From: Nautiliaceae bacterium
Lineage (GTDB): Bacteria > Campylobacterota > Campylobacteria > Campylobacterales > Nautiliaceae
Direction of reading: 5' to 3'
Length of the DNA stretch: 7,258 nt
Assembly (NCBI GenBank): GCA_027063075.1
Contig: JAMOSM010000125.1
Span: 1-7,258 of the forward strand
The notes under the pieces were generated by a model. The model did not search any database, was not told where the DNA came from, and saw only the letters and a program-made list of their open reading frames with translations. Positions 1 through 6,703 of this stretch are shown piece by piece; positions within the stretch are counted from its first letter, which is position 1; each line of letters starts with the position of its first letter. The position numbers and the translations under genes are program-made.

Positions 1-194
1 ATATAGCTTCCAAAAGAGATATCCGAAAAAGTTGATGGGGTTTGAGAAAGAGTTGCGGCAAAGACGGTTCCAAACTCTGCTATTGTTTCTTTAAACCCTG
101 GAGTATTGATATTGGCTATATTGTCTCCTACGATGTCAATTTCGTTTTGAAAACTCATAGCCCCTGCAACTCCGTTGTAAAAAGAGATACTCAT
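1..194 (-). CDS. flgE: Flagellar hook protein FlgE, N-terminal part (cut by window edge)
   Basis: Partial gene: 64 codons are visible from the ATG at 194 and the frame stays open to the left edge. The protein begins MSISFYNGVAGAM and carries the N-terminal signature of the flagellar rod/hook family, DNIANINTPGFK, at residues 24-35 (family form NNIANxNTxGFK). In this family the N-terminal helix pairs with the C-terminal helix to form the axial tube core. The start lies 3 bases after the flgD stop, and its ribosome binding site (AAGGA) lies inside the last flgD codons, so the two genes are probably co-transcribed and translationally coupled. The order fliK-flgD-flgE matches Campylobacter and points to the hook protein, exported by the flagellar type III system and polymerised under the FlgD cap. 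Without the C-terminal part, another rod/hook paralogue (FlgF, FlgG or a second FlgE) cannot be excluded from the sequence alone. Confidence -1.
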   Translation of the reverse strand, partial: MSISFYNGVAGAMSFQNEIDIVGDNIANINTPGFKETIAEFGTVFAATLSQTPSTFSDISFGSY

Positions 195-197
195 TTT

Positions 198-869
198 TTA
201 TCCTTGCCACTCGTAAATTTCTTTAATAGAATCAAAAGGATAATAAGAACTTCCAAGTTTTGCATATGCACTGCCCTTTTCAAAACGTATCGATTCAATT
301 GGATACGCTCCAAGAGCCGTTTGGTGTTTGCTTCCTTCAGGAGATGTGTAAGTTGCCGTGACTTCATATGTATCACTTGCTACTCTTTGTCCGTTTTCGT
401 CTGTTAAATCCCACTCAAAGCTTAAAATTCCTTTTGTATGTGCGTTAAGAGGGAAAGTTTTTATAATATTTCCGTTTTTGTCTTTGATTTCAACTTTCCC
501 GCTTGTGATGTTATCTCCAAAATAAAGTTCAAAATCTTTATATGTATCTTCATCTGTTACATTTAAATATCTAATTCCCGTATCTCCTATTTTTCCAATG
601 GCACTTATTGCGCTAAGCTCGGAATTTGTATTTAAAGTATTTGCTAAATTATCAAGTGTAGTTTGCATATTTTCATTCATTTCCATTGTGGATAGATATG
701 CTGTTTGTTCAAGCATTTTATCTGTATCCATAGGGTCTGTTGGGTCTTGCATTTGAAGCTGGGTTAAAAAAAGTTTCATAAATGCATCTTTATCAAGCTG
801 TGAATTTGGGTTGTAGATTAAATCATTACTTGTTGTAGTGCTTGCTGGATTAATGGTGTTTATAGCCAT
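198..869 (-). CDS. flgD: Flagellar hook cap / hook assembly protein FlgD
   Basis: Complete gene of 223 residues, close to the usual FlgD length (about 230 in enterobacteria). FlgD sits at the tip of the growing hook and helps FlgE subunits polymerise; it is then replaced by hook-filament junction proteins. The conserved N-terminal export/cap region is clear: LDKDAFMKLFLTQLQMQDP at residues 25-43, followed by TDPMDTDKM and a Gln/Met-rich helix to about residue 80. Residues about 90-215 are the FlgD Ig-like/Tudor-like part: a beta-rich stretch with GKVEIKDKNGNIIKTF near 124-139, the segment GILSFEWDLTDENGQ at 147-161, and a C-terminal YPFDSIKEIYEW. The ATG at 869 is preceded by nine A residues and GG, with a 6-base spacer. 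It has its own sigma-54 promoter in the short gap after fliK, and the downstream hook gene follows 3 bases after its stop. I saw no signal peptide, as expected for a type III export substrate. Confidence -1.
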   Translation of the reverse strand: MAINTINPASTTTSNDLIYNPNSQLDKDAFMKLFLTQLQMQDPTDPMDTDKMLEQTAYLSTMEMNENMQTTLDNLANTLNTNSELSAISAIGKIGDTGIRYLNVTDEDTYKDFELYFGDNITSGKVEIKDKNGNIIKTFPLNAHTKGILSFEWDLTDENGQRVASDTYEVTATYTSPEGSKHQTALGAYPIESIRFEKGSAYAKLGSSYYPFDSIKEIYEWQG

Positions 870-892
870 ATTAAACCTTTTTTTTTAATTTT

Positions 893-910
893 AAGCAAAT
901 TTTATTCCTT
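893..910 (-). promoter_or_regulatory. Sigma-54 (RpoN) promoter for flgD-flgE
   Basis: Read on the minus strand, the sequence is AAGGAATAAAATTTGCTT. The -24 GG (907-908) and the -12 GC (895-896) are exactly 10 bases apart, the diagnostic sigma-54 spacing, and GGAA...TTGCTT is the form seen at Campylobacter flagellar genes. The predicted transcription start, about 12 bases beyond the GC, falls near 883 in the A tract just before the flgD ribosome binding site, leaving a leader of only about 14 bases. The GG directly follows the fliK stop codon (TAA, 909-911). Sigma-54 dependence implies an activator such as FlgR, which is not in this window. Confidence -1.
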
Positions 911-2279
911 AAGCGTATGTATAAGGAATTTCTATTAAAAAGCTGTTTTCGTCTTCTTTTTTAGTAAATTTTTCTTGATTTTGTCTGTATTGCTGTTTTT
1001 GTTGGTTTTGCTGGTTTGAGTTAAAACTCATATTAACCTCACTGTATCCCATATTTATTAATACGTTTTTTAATTCGTTTTGATTTGTATTAAAAAAGTG
1101 TATTGTTGAAGTATTGTTTGAATTTATATGAATTTGAAGATTTTCACCTCTGTGGATTAAAGTAAGCTCTACTTTTCCAAGCTCTTTTGGATGAAGTTCT
1201 ATTGAAACTTTTGAAACAGGGGGTTTATAGTTTTGAATGCTTTCTTTTAGATATGTAGCAAATTTTTTTATACTCTCTTTTGCCTTAATAATTTGATGTT
1301 TTATTTCCGGTTGAATAATGGAGGTCTGAGGTTCCGGGGCTGAATGCTGTATTTGGGAAGTTTTAGGCTTTTTTTGTGATAAAAGGGTATTTAAGCTGAT
1401 TTCTGGAGTGCTTTTTTCTTTTTCGTTATTAAATATAATTTCTTTTTCAAAAGAATTTTCTGTTTTTAGAGGGGTAAAAAGAGGTTTTGTTTTAGGATGG
1501 GTAGTTTTGATATTTTTGTTTTCTGTATGTGTAATTTCTGATTTTTCCTGATTATTAAATAGTTTTGTTAGTATCTGTGGGATTTTCTCTTTTTTTTCTG
1601 TTTTTTTTAGGGAGTTTTTTAAAGAGGTTGAGGTTGTTAATATGTTTTCTGTTGGTATTTGGTTTTTTTTATCTTCTTTAAGGGAAGATTTTTTTGAAAC
1701 AGTCTCTTTTTTAATGACTTTTGCAATAATTTTTGTTATGTTTAAATCTTTTTTTTGGGCAAAAGTTATTAGCTCTTTTAAAGGTGAAATATTTTTTATT
1801 GTTTTTATTTCTTCGTTTGTAATTTTAAATTCTTTAAGTGATGTTTTGCTTAAAATCTCTTTTTTTACTAAATTTAGTATCTTTTCTTTATTTGATGTTT
1901 CTTTTGGGTTAAAAACAGATGGATTTGATATGATGTTTAAACTTTGGGTTTGCGGTATTTCCTGGCTTAAAGTATTTAAGATTTTTTTTATTTTCTCTTT
2001 TTTTGTTTTTTTTGGAGTTAAATTGGTATTTTTTTCTAAGTCTATTTTTGTATCTTTTTGTATGTTTATGCTGTTTAAATTTTCAAAAAGTATTTTTTGA
2101 ATATCGGGAGGTTCTTTTTTTATTATTTTTATTATCTCTTCTTTTGAAATTTTTAATTCTTTTAAAATACTCTGGAATTCTTCCGGAGCGTTTTTTAATA
2201 ATGACAGTAAAAAATTTTCCTTTAGTTTTGGGGTTTTTATATTTTTAGAAATATCCGTTAATAAAACCTCTTTTACCAT
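909..2279 (-). CDS. fliK: Flagellar hook-length control protein FliK
   Basis: Complete gene of 456 residues from the ATG at 2279. FliK is exported during hook growth, measures hook length, and through its C-terminal domain switches the export gate protein FlhB from hook-type to filament-type substrates. The conserved hook-length-control domain is visible at about residues 350-425: VSIELHPKELGKVELTL, then a polar stretch with LQIHIN, then LKNVLINMGYSEVNMSF. A Gln/Asn-rich linker follows, and the protein ends in SFLIEIPYTYA. The first 340 residues are a Lys-, Asn-, Ile- and Thr-rich ruler-like region with no recognisable domain, typical of this poorly conserved part. The same frame opens further upstream at a TTG (2306), but that codon overlaps the -12 element of the sigma-54 promoter, so the ATG with its AAAAAAGG site 6 bases upstream is the better start. 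Several runs of seven or eight A residues occur in the coding strand. Identification rests on the C-terminal domain together with the flgD-flgE context. Confidence -1.
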   Translation of the reverse strand: MVKEVLLTDISKNIKTPKLKENFLLSLLKNAPEEFQSILKELKISKEEIIKIIKKEPPDIQKILFENLNSINIQKDTKIDLEKNTNLTPKKTKKEKIKKILNTLSQEIPQTQSLNIISNPSVFNPKETSNKEKILNLVKKEILSKTSLKEFKITNEEIKTIKNISPLKELITFAQKKDLNITKIIAKVIKKETVSKKSSLKEDKKNQIPTENILTTSTSLKNSLKKTEKKEKIPQILTKLFNNQEKSEITHTENKNIKTTHPKTKPLFTPLKTENSFEKEIIFNNEKEKSTPEISLNTLLSQKKPKTSQIQHSAPEPQTSIIQPEIKHQIIKAKESIKKFATYLKESIQNYKPPVSKVSIELHPKELGKVELTLIHRGENLQIHINSNNTSTIHFFNTNQNELKNVLINMGYSEVNMSFNSNQQNQQKQQYRQNQEKFTKKEDENSFLIEIPYTYA

Positions 2280-2285
2280 TAAGAG

Positions 2286-2293
2286 CCTTTTTT
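2286..2293 (-). promoter_or_regulatory. Ribosome binding site that decides the fliK start
   Basis: The minus strand reads AAAAAAGG, followed by a 6-base spacer CTCTTA and the ATG at 2279. It has the same layout as the flgD site (A tract, GG, 6-base spacer, ATG). It lies downstream of the predicted sigma-54 start point, whereas the alternative TTG at 2306 lies upstream of it. Confidence -1.
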
Positions 2294-2300
2294 GTATTTT

Positions 2301-2318
2301 AAGCAATAATCATTCCTA
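2301..2318 (-). promoter_or_regulatory. Sigma-54 (RpoN) promoter for fliK
   Basis: The minus strand carries AGGAATGATTATTGCTT. The -24 GG (2315-2316) and the -12 GC (2303-2304) are 10 bases apart, as sigma-54 requires. The block TTGCTTAAAAT is identical to that in the flgD promoter. The start point is predicted near 2291, inside the A tract of the ribosome binding site, giving a leader of about 12 bases. This places fliK in the sigma-54 class of hook genes, as in Campylobacter and Helicobacter. Confidence -1.
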
Positions 2319-2334
2319 TTTATTTGGATATAAT
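2318..2334 (+). promoter_or_regulatory. Sigma-70-type promoter for typA
   Basis: A perfect -10 hexamer TATAAT lies at 2329-2334, preceded by T-rich sequence (TTTATTTGGA). There is no convincing -35, which is normal for Campylobacterota housekeeping promoters, where T-rich upstream sequence replaces it. The predicted start near 2341 gives a leader of about 19 bases; AAAGG at 2349-2353 is the ribosome binding site, 6 bases before the ATG at 2360. The -10 lies about 12 bases from the divergent fliK -24 element. Confidence -1.
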
Positions 2335-2359
2335 TTCAAAAATTTTTTAAAGGCATTTT

Positions 2360-4171
2360 ATGAAAAACATTAGAAATATAGCAGTTATTGCTCACGTCGA
2401 TCACGGAAAAACTACTCTGGTTGACGAACTTTTAAAACAGTCAGGAACTCTTGAGAGCAGAAAAGAACTTGGTGAGAGAGTAATGGACAGTAATGATTTA
2501 GAAAAAGAAAGAGGAATTACAATTCTTTCTAAAAATACTGCAATTAAGTGGAAAGATTATAAAATCAACATCATAGATACCCCGGGACACAGTGATTTTG
2601 GAGGAGAAGTTGAGAGGGTATTAAAAATGGTAGATGGGGTTTTGCTTTTAGTTGATGCGCAAGAGGGGGTTATGCCTCAGACTAAATTTGTTGTAAAAAA
2701 AGCTTTGTCTTTAGGATTAAAACCTATTCTTGTTGTCAATAAAATAGACAAACCTGCGGCTGAACCTGACAGGGTAGTTGATGAGGTTTTTGATTTGTTT
2801 GTAAGTATGGGAGCAAATGAAGACCAGTTAGATTTTCCGATAATTTATGCGGCTGCAAAAAACGGGATTGCAAAGTGGGACCTTGAAGATGATAATGAGG
2901 ATATGACTCCTATTTTTGAAGCTATTACAAAATATATTCCGGCACCTACAGGAGATAAAGAAAAACCACTTCAAATGCAAGTTTTTACGCTTGATTATGA
3001 TAATTATGTGGGAAGAATAGGAATCGCAAGAATTTTTAACGGACGTATTAAAAAAGGAGACAGTGTAACACTTGTAAAAGCAGATGGAGAAAAAATTAAC
3101 GGAAGGGTTACTAAACTTCTTGGATTTTTAGGGCTTGACAGGATTGAAATTGATGAAGCGAGTGCTGGTGATATTGTGGCTGTTGCCGGATTTGATGCGC
3201 TTGATGTTGGAGATACCATTGCAGATAAAGACAATCCTGTAGGACTTGACCCACTACATATTGAAGAGCCTACAATCAGCGTAATTATGAGTGTAAATGA
3301 TTCTCCGCTTGCCGGGACTGAAGGTAAAAATGTAACAGCTCCAAAACTAAGAGATAGACTCTTTAAAGAGATGGAGACAAACATTGCTATGAAAATAGAA
3401 GAGCTTGGTGAAGGGAAATTTAAAGTAAGTGGAAGAGGTGAGCTTCAAATTGCAATTTTGGCTGAAAATCTTAGAAGAGAAGATTTTGAGTTTTCTTTAT
3501 CAAGACCTGAGGTTATTATTAAAGAGGAAAACGGCGTAAAACTTGAGCCTTATGAATATGTTGTAGTAGATGTTCCCGATGAATACAGCGGTGCGGTTAT
3601 AGAAAAGCTTGGAACACGTGGCGGAATTATGAAAAATATGATGCCTTTGAGTGACGGAACTACAAGAATCGAATTTGAAATGCCAGCACGCGGACTTATC
3701 GGATATAGGGGTGAGTTTATGACAGATACTAAAGGTGAGGGAGTGCTTAACAGCTCATTTTTAGAATTCCGTCCGGCAACTACTAAGCCATACACTAGAA
3801 AAAACGGGGCGCTTATTTCAATGGAAAATGGAGTGGCAACTGGGTATGCGATTTTTAACCTGCAAGAGAGAGGTAAAATGTTTATAAAACCGGGAGATAA
3901 AGTTTATAACGGTATGATTGTAGGAGAACATAGCAGAAGCAATGACCTTGAAGTTAATCCGATAAGAGGTAAAAACTTAACAAATGTTAGGGCAAGCGGA
4001 AGCGATGAGGCTATTAAACTTGTGCCGCCTGTTGAAATGACTCTTGAAAAGGCACTTGAGTGGATAGAAGATGATGAGCTTGTAGAAGTTACTCCAAAAT
4101 CAATCCGTGTAAGAAAAAAATATCTTGACCCGGCTGAGAGAAAGAGAATGAGCAGAAATAAAAATAAATAA
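2360..4171 (+). CDS. typA: Translational GTPase TypA/BipA
   Basis: Complete gene of 603 residues, the usual length for TypA/BipA. It is a cytoplasmic, ribosome-binding GTPase related to EF-G and LepA, linked in other bacteria to 50S subunit assembly and to growth under stress such as cold. The GTPase motifs are all present: P-loop AHVDHGKTT (residues 11-19), switch I RGIT (51-54), DTPGH (73-77), NKID (127-130) and YAAAKNG (163-169) as the G5 region. The G domain spans about 1-200, a beta-barrel domain II about 205-290 ([20 protein letters not shown]), EF-G-like domains about 300-480 (including [10 protein letters not shown] and [12 protein letters not shown]), and the BipA-specific C-terminal domain about 485-595, ending in a basic tail ([10 protein letters not shown]). 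It is divergent from fliK and has its own promoter. No clear terminator follows it; the 93-base gap downstream holds the efflux promoter. Identification is secure. Confidence -1.
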   Translation: MKNIRNIAVIAHVDHGKTTLVDELLKQSGTLESRKELGERVMDSNDLEKERGITILSKNTAIKWKDYKINIIDTPGHSDFGGEVERVLKMVDGVLLLVDAQEGVMPQTKFVVKKALSLGLKPILVVNKIDKPAAEPDRVVDEVFDLFVSMGANEDQLDFPIIYAAAKNGIAKWDLEDDNEDMTPIFEAITKYIPAPTGDKEKPLQMQVFTLDYDNYVGRIGIARIFNGRIKKGDSVTLVKADGEKINGRVTKLLGFLGLDRIEIDEASAGDIVAVAGFDALDVGDTIADKDNPVGLDPLHIEEPTISVIMSVNDSPLAGTEGKNVTAPKLRDRLFKEMETNIAMKIEELGEGKFKVSGRGELQIAILAENLRREDFEFSLSRPEVIIKEENGVKLEPYEYVVVDVPDEYSGAVIEKLGTRGGIMKNMMPLSDGTTRIEFEMPARGLIGYRGEFMTDTKGEGVLNSSFLEFRPATTKPYTRKNGALISMENGVATGYAIFNLQERGKMFIKPGDKVYNGMIVGEHSRSNDLEVNPIRGKNLTNVRASGSDEAIKLVPPVEMTLEKALEWIEDDELVEVTPKSIRVRKKYLDPAERKRMSRNKNK

Positions 4172-4192
4172 TACTTTTTTTCTCCCTTTTTC

Positions 4193-4211
4193 TTATAAGA
4201 TTTCCTTATAA
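4193..4211. repeat. Perfect 7-bp inverted repeat upstream of the efflux operon (possible operator)
   Basis: TTATAAG (4193-4199), a 5-base spacer ATTTC, then CTTATAA (4205-4211) form a perfect two-fold symmetric site. It is followed by TCCATTG rather than a T run, so it does not look like an intrinsic terminator for typA. It lies roughly 40-57 bases before the predicted efflux start point and overlaps a second TATAAT-like hexamer at 4207-4212. A binding site for a dimeric regulator is plausible but unproven; in AT-rich DNA a short repeat like this can occur by chance. Confidence -1.
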
Positions 4212-4215
4212 TCCA

Positions 4216-4243
4216 TTGATTATCATTAAGTTTTTGTTAAAAT
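4216..4243 (+). promoter_or_regulatory. Promoter of the efflux operon
   Basis: A -35-like TTGATT (4216-4221), a 16-base spacer and -10 TAAAAT (4238-4243) are preceded by an extended -10 TG (4235-4236) and a T run, matching the Campylobacterota promoter style. The predicted start is near 4250. The ribosome binding site AAGGAG at 4255-4260 follows, 4 bases before the ATG at 4265. A perfect TATAAT at 4207-4212 is an alternative, more upstream -10. Confidence -1.
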
Positions 4244-4264
4244 TCATCTCAAAAAAGGAGCGGT

Positions 4265-5656
4265 ATGAAAAAACTTCTTTTCATTTCAGCCGCTTTGTCG
4301 AGTTTATTGCTGGCAAAAGAAATTGATTTTAATACGGCGCTTAAAGAAGCGCTTAAAAACAATCTTGAATTAAAAGCAAAAAAGCTTAATATCGACAAAG
4401 CTCAGGCTCAGCTTAAAGAGGCAAAAGGATATGACTGGGGGAAACTTATCTTTTCTGAAGAAATAAGTAGAACTAATAACGCAATGTATGTTTTTGGTAT
4501 GAAACTTGAGAGCAGGGAAGCTACATTTAAGGATTTCGGTTTTGCAGATTTTTTAGCAAAAATGCCTGGATTGATGAGAGGAACCGTATCGGGTGCGCAG
4601 GTTTTAGCAATTGAGCCAAAAGATTTAAATTATCCAGATGCAAGAACAAACTTTAAGACAAAGTTTGTATATGAAGTTCCGCTTTTTACAGGATTTAAAC
4701 TTAAATACGCAAAAGAGATGGCAAAACTTCAGGTTTTAGCAAACAAATTTAAATACTCAAGCGATAAAAATGCTTTAGGTGTTGAAGTATTAAAAGCATA
4801 TAACGGTGCGGTTGCTGCAAAATATTTTATAAGTGCTTTAAAAAAAGCAAAAGAGACTACTACTGCGTTTTTAAAAATGGTAAAAGCATTTTACGATAAC
4901 GGAATGGCTACAAAAACAGAGCTTCTTGAAGTTAAAAAAAGAGATGCCGAAGTTAATGCTATGCTTATTGAAGCTAAAAATAAATATGATTTAGCCCTTA
5001 GTTATCTTAGGTTTTTAACAGATGACAATACAATTACCGGAGTTGGTAATTTTCAGACATTAATTCCCGAAAATGCTTCTGTAGATGAACTTATAAAAAT
5101 AGCGCTTAACAACAGGGGCGATTTAAAATGGATGGAAAAAAATGTTGAGACAATGCAGGCAAAAGTAAAATTTGAAAAATCTGCAAAATATCCTATGGTA
5201 GGGGCTCATATTGAATATGGATGGAATGATGACACTCCTACTATCTCGGGTGATAAAGACTATTATCTTTTAGCGGCTGGAATGAATTGGAATATTTTTG
5301 ACAAATCTCGCGATGCTAAAATTGAAAAAAGCAAAATTGATGCAATGCAAACGGGGTATTATTATAAATATATGAAAAAGGGTGTAGCACTTCAGGTTAG
5401 ACAAAAATATCTTGAATATAAAGCTAAAAAGGCTATTGTAAAAGAAAAACTAACAAACAAAGAATTAGCAGAAGAGATACTCAAAAAATATACGTTTATG
5501 TATAAACAGGGAATGATTTCTATGCCAATTCTTTTAATGAAAGAGGCAGAGGCAAGAAAAGCAAGAGCTGAGCTTATAAAAGCCAAATTTGATGAAGCAA
5601 TGGCGGCGGCAGAACTTAAAAAAGCTTTAGGAGATTTAGTAAAGGAGAGTAAATGA
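4265..5656 (+). CDS. TolC-family outer-membrane efflux channel
   Basis: Complete gene of 463 residues. The product is predicted to be an outer-membrane channel with a long periplasmic helical barrel that serves as the exit duct of the tripartite pump encoded by this operon. A signal peptide is clear: MKKLL, a hydrophobic core, and likely cleavage after LLLA near residue 17; no lipobox Cys is present. The two tandem outer-membrane-efflux repeats can be read directly: FYDNGMATKTELLEVKKRDA (209-228) matches MYKQGMISMPILLMKEAEAR (412-431), about 203 residues apart, each followed by an Ala-rich helix. Residues about 72-130 form an insert containing AMYVFGMKLESR and a segment leading to NFKTKFVYEVPLFTGFK (129-145), the usual first beta-strand region of CusC/TolC-like proteins paired with RND pumps. 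The strong AAGGAG site fixes the start. The stop overlaps the next start (ATGA), implying translational coupling. The substrate cannot be told from sequence. Confidence -1.
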   Translation: MKKLLFISAALSSLLLAKEIDFNTALKEALKNNLELKAKKLNIDKAQAQLKEAKGYDWGKLIFSEEISRTNNAMYVFGMKLESREATFKDFGFADFLAKMPGLMRGTVSGAQVLAIEPKDLNYPDARTNFKTKFVYEVPLFTGFKLKYAKEMAKLQVLANKFKYSSDKNALGVEVLKAYNGAVAAKYFISALKKAKETTTAFLKMVKAFYDNGMATKTELLEVKKRDAEVNAMLIEAKNKYDLALSYLRFLTDDNTITGVGNFQTLIPENASVDELIKIALNNRGDLKWMEKNVETMQAKVKFEKSAKYPMVGAHIEYGWNDDTPTISGDKDYYLLAAGMNWNIFDKSRDAKIEKSKIDAMQTGYYYKYMKKGVALQVRQKYLEYKAKKAIVKEKLTNKELAEEILKKYTFMYKQGMISMPILLMKEAEARKARAELIKAKFDEAMAAAELKKALGDLVKESK

Positions 5657-6699
5657 AAAAATTAGTAGCGCTGACACTGAGTATTGCATCGCTTTTTGCA
5701 TTTGAATATGCAACAGTTAAAAAGGAAAAAATCAAAATTACAAAAGATTATGTGGCAAACATCTATTCGCCAAAGCAGGTAATGGTTGCAACAAGACTTA
5801 TGGGATATGTAAAATCAATCCCTGTTGAAGAGGGTGATGTTGTAAAAAAAGGCGATTTGCTTTTTGAAGTAGACCCAGCAGATATCTATTCTATGTTAAA
5901 TCAGGCAAGGGGAGCAGTACTTCAGGCAAAAAGTGGAGTTTTAATGGCTGAAATGGCTTATGCGGATGCAAAAAAAGATTATTTAAGATTTAAAAATCTT
6001 TATAAAGCTGGGGCTGTTAGTAAAAGAGATTTTGAAAAAATGAAACTTATGATGGATATCAGAAAAAAACAAGTTGATATGGCAAAAGGAATGTTAAAAC
6101 AGGCTCAGGCTGCTCTTGCAAGGGCACAGGCACAGCTTAAATATGCAAAAGTTAAATCTCCTATTAACGGGGTTGTTACGGCAAAAATGAAAAAAGTAGC
6201 TGAAATGGCTCTTCCTGGATATCCTATTGTTGTTTTAAGTGACATTAATTATACAAAAGCAAAAAGTATGGTAAAAGAGAGCGATATAGATAAGTTTAAA
6301 ATCGGAATGCCTGTTAATATTTATGTTCCTGCACTTAAAAAAGAGTATAACGCAACAGTATCTACTGTAATTCCTGCAGGAGATAGTTTTACACACTCTT
6401 TTGTAGTGAAATATACTTTTGAAGACCACAAAGGGCTTTTACCCGGAATGTATGCAAAAGCAAAAGTTGTAATTGGTGAAAAAGAGGCTCTTTTAGTGCC
6501 GTTTAGTGCTTTAACTACAAGGGGAGGAATTGTAGGAGTGTTTGTGGTAGATAGTGATAATATCGTACACTTTGTGCCTGTAAAACAGGTAGCTCAGGTT
6601 AAAGATAACATTGCTGTAAGAGGCAGCTTAAAAGATGGAGATAAAGTGATTCTTTATCCACCAGCTAATTTAGTTGATGGACAAAAGATAGAGGAGTAG
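5653..6699 (+). CDS. Periplasmic adaptor (membrane fusion protein) of an RND efflux pump
   Basis: Complete gene of 348 residues, a normal to short length for HlyD/AcrA-type adaptors. The product should bridge the RND pump and the TolC-like channel in the periplasm. A signal peptide is visible (MKKLVALTLSIASLFA, likely cleavage near residue 16). There is no lipobox Cys, so anchoring by a lipid is not predicted. The domain order is classic: a first half-lipoyl segment GYVKSIPVEEGDVVKKGDLL (51-70); an Ala/Lys/Gln-rich alpha-hairpin at about 78-165, including YKAGAVSKRDFEKMK (117-131); a second half-lipoyl segment KSPINGVVTA (168-177); a beta-barrel from about 200 to 275 with GLLPGMYAKAKV (261-272); and a membrane-proximal domain (ALLVPFSAL, 279-287) to the end. 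AAGGAG at 5642-5647 supports the start. It overlaps the channel gene by 4 bases and ends 4 bases before the pump gene. No metal-binding His/Met cluster is evident, so I do not assign a heavy-metal role. Confidence -1.
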   Translation: MKKLVALTLSIASLFAFEYATVKKEKIKITKDYVANIYSPKQVMVATRLMGYVKSIPVEEGDVVKKGDLLFEVDPADIYSMLNQARGAVLQAKSGVLMAEMAYADAKKDYLRFKNLYKAGAVSKRDFEKMKLMMDIRKKQVDMAKGMLKQAQAALARAQAQLKYAKVKSPINGVVTAKMKKVAEMALPGYPIVVLSDINYTKAKSMVKESDIDKFKIGMPVNIYVPALKKEYNATVSTVIPAGDSFTHSFVVKYTFEDHKGLLPGMYAKAKVVIGEKEALLVPFSALTTRGGIVGVFVVDSDNIVHFVPVKQVAQVKDNIAVRGSLKDGDKVILYPPANLVDGQKIEE

Positions 6700-6703
6700 G
6701 TAA

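Noticed and set aside
42..407. Plus-strand open frame of 121 codons across the flgE-flgD junction
   Set aside because: It is antisense to two recognisable flagellar genes, has no family features, and is best explained as a shadow frame.
1642..2248. Long plus-strand open frames (152 and 81 codons) rich in Phe, resembling membrane proteins
   Set aside because: They lie antisense to fliK. The Phe-rich translation is what Lys codons (AAA) give when read backwards as TTT. They lack convincing ribosome binding sites and a coherent domain.
3004..3795. Minus-strand open frames within typA (126 and 81 codons)
   Set aside because: They are antisense to highly conserved typA coding sequence, rich in Ser/Pro as expected for a reversed frame, with no supporting signals.
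4172..4211. Intrinsic terminator after typA
   Set aside because: The T-rich run (about 4175-4191) precedes rather than follows the inverted repeat, and the 7-bp stem is almost all A/T, so it does not fit a Rho-independent terminator.
4212..4230. Fur-box-like sequence (GATTATCATTA) near the efflux promoter
   Set aside because: Only about 12 of 19 positions fit the classical Fur consensus and the symmetric half is missing. In such AT-rich DNA this is close to chance.
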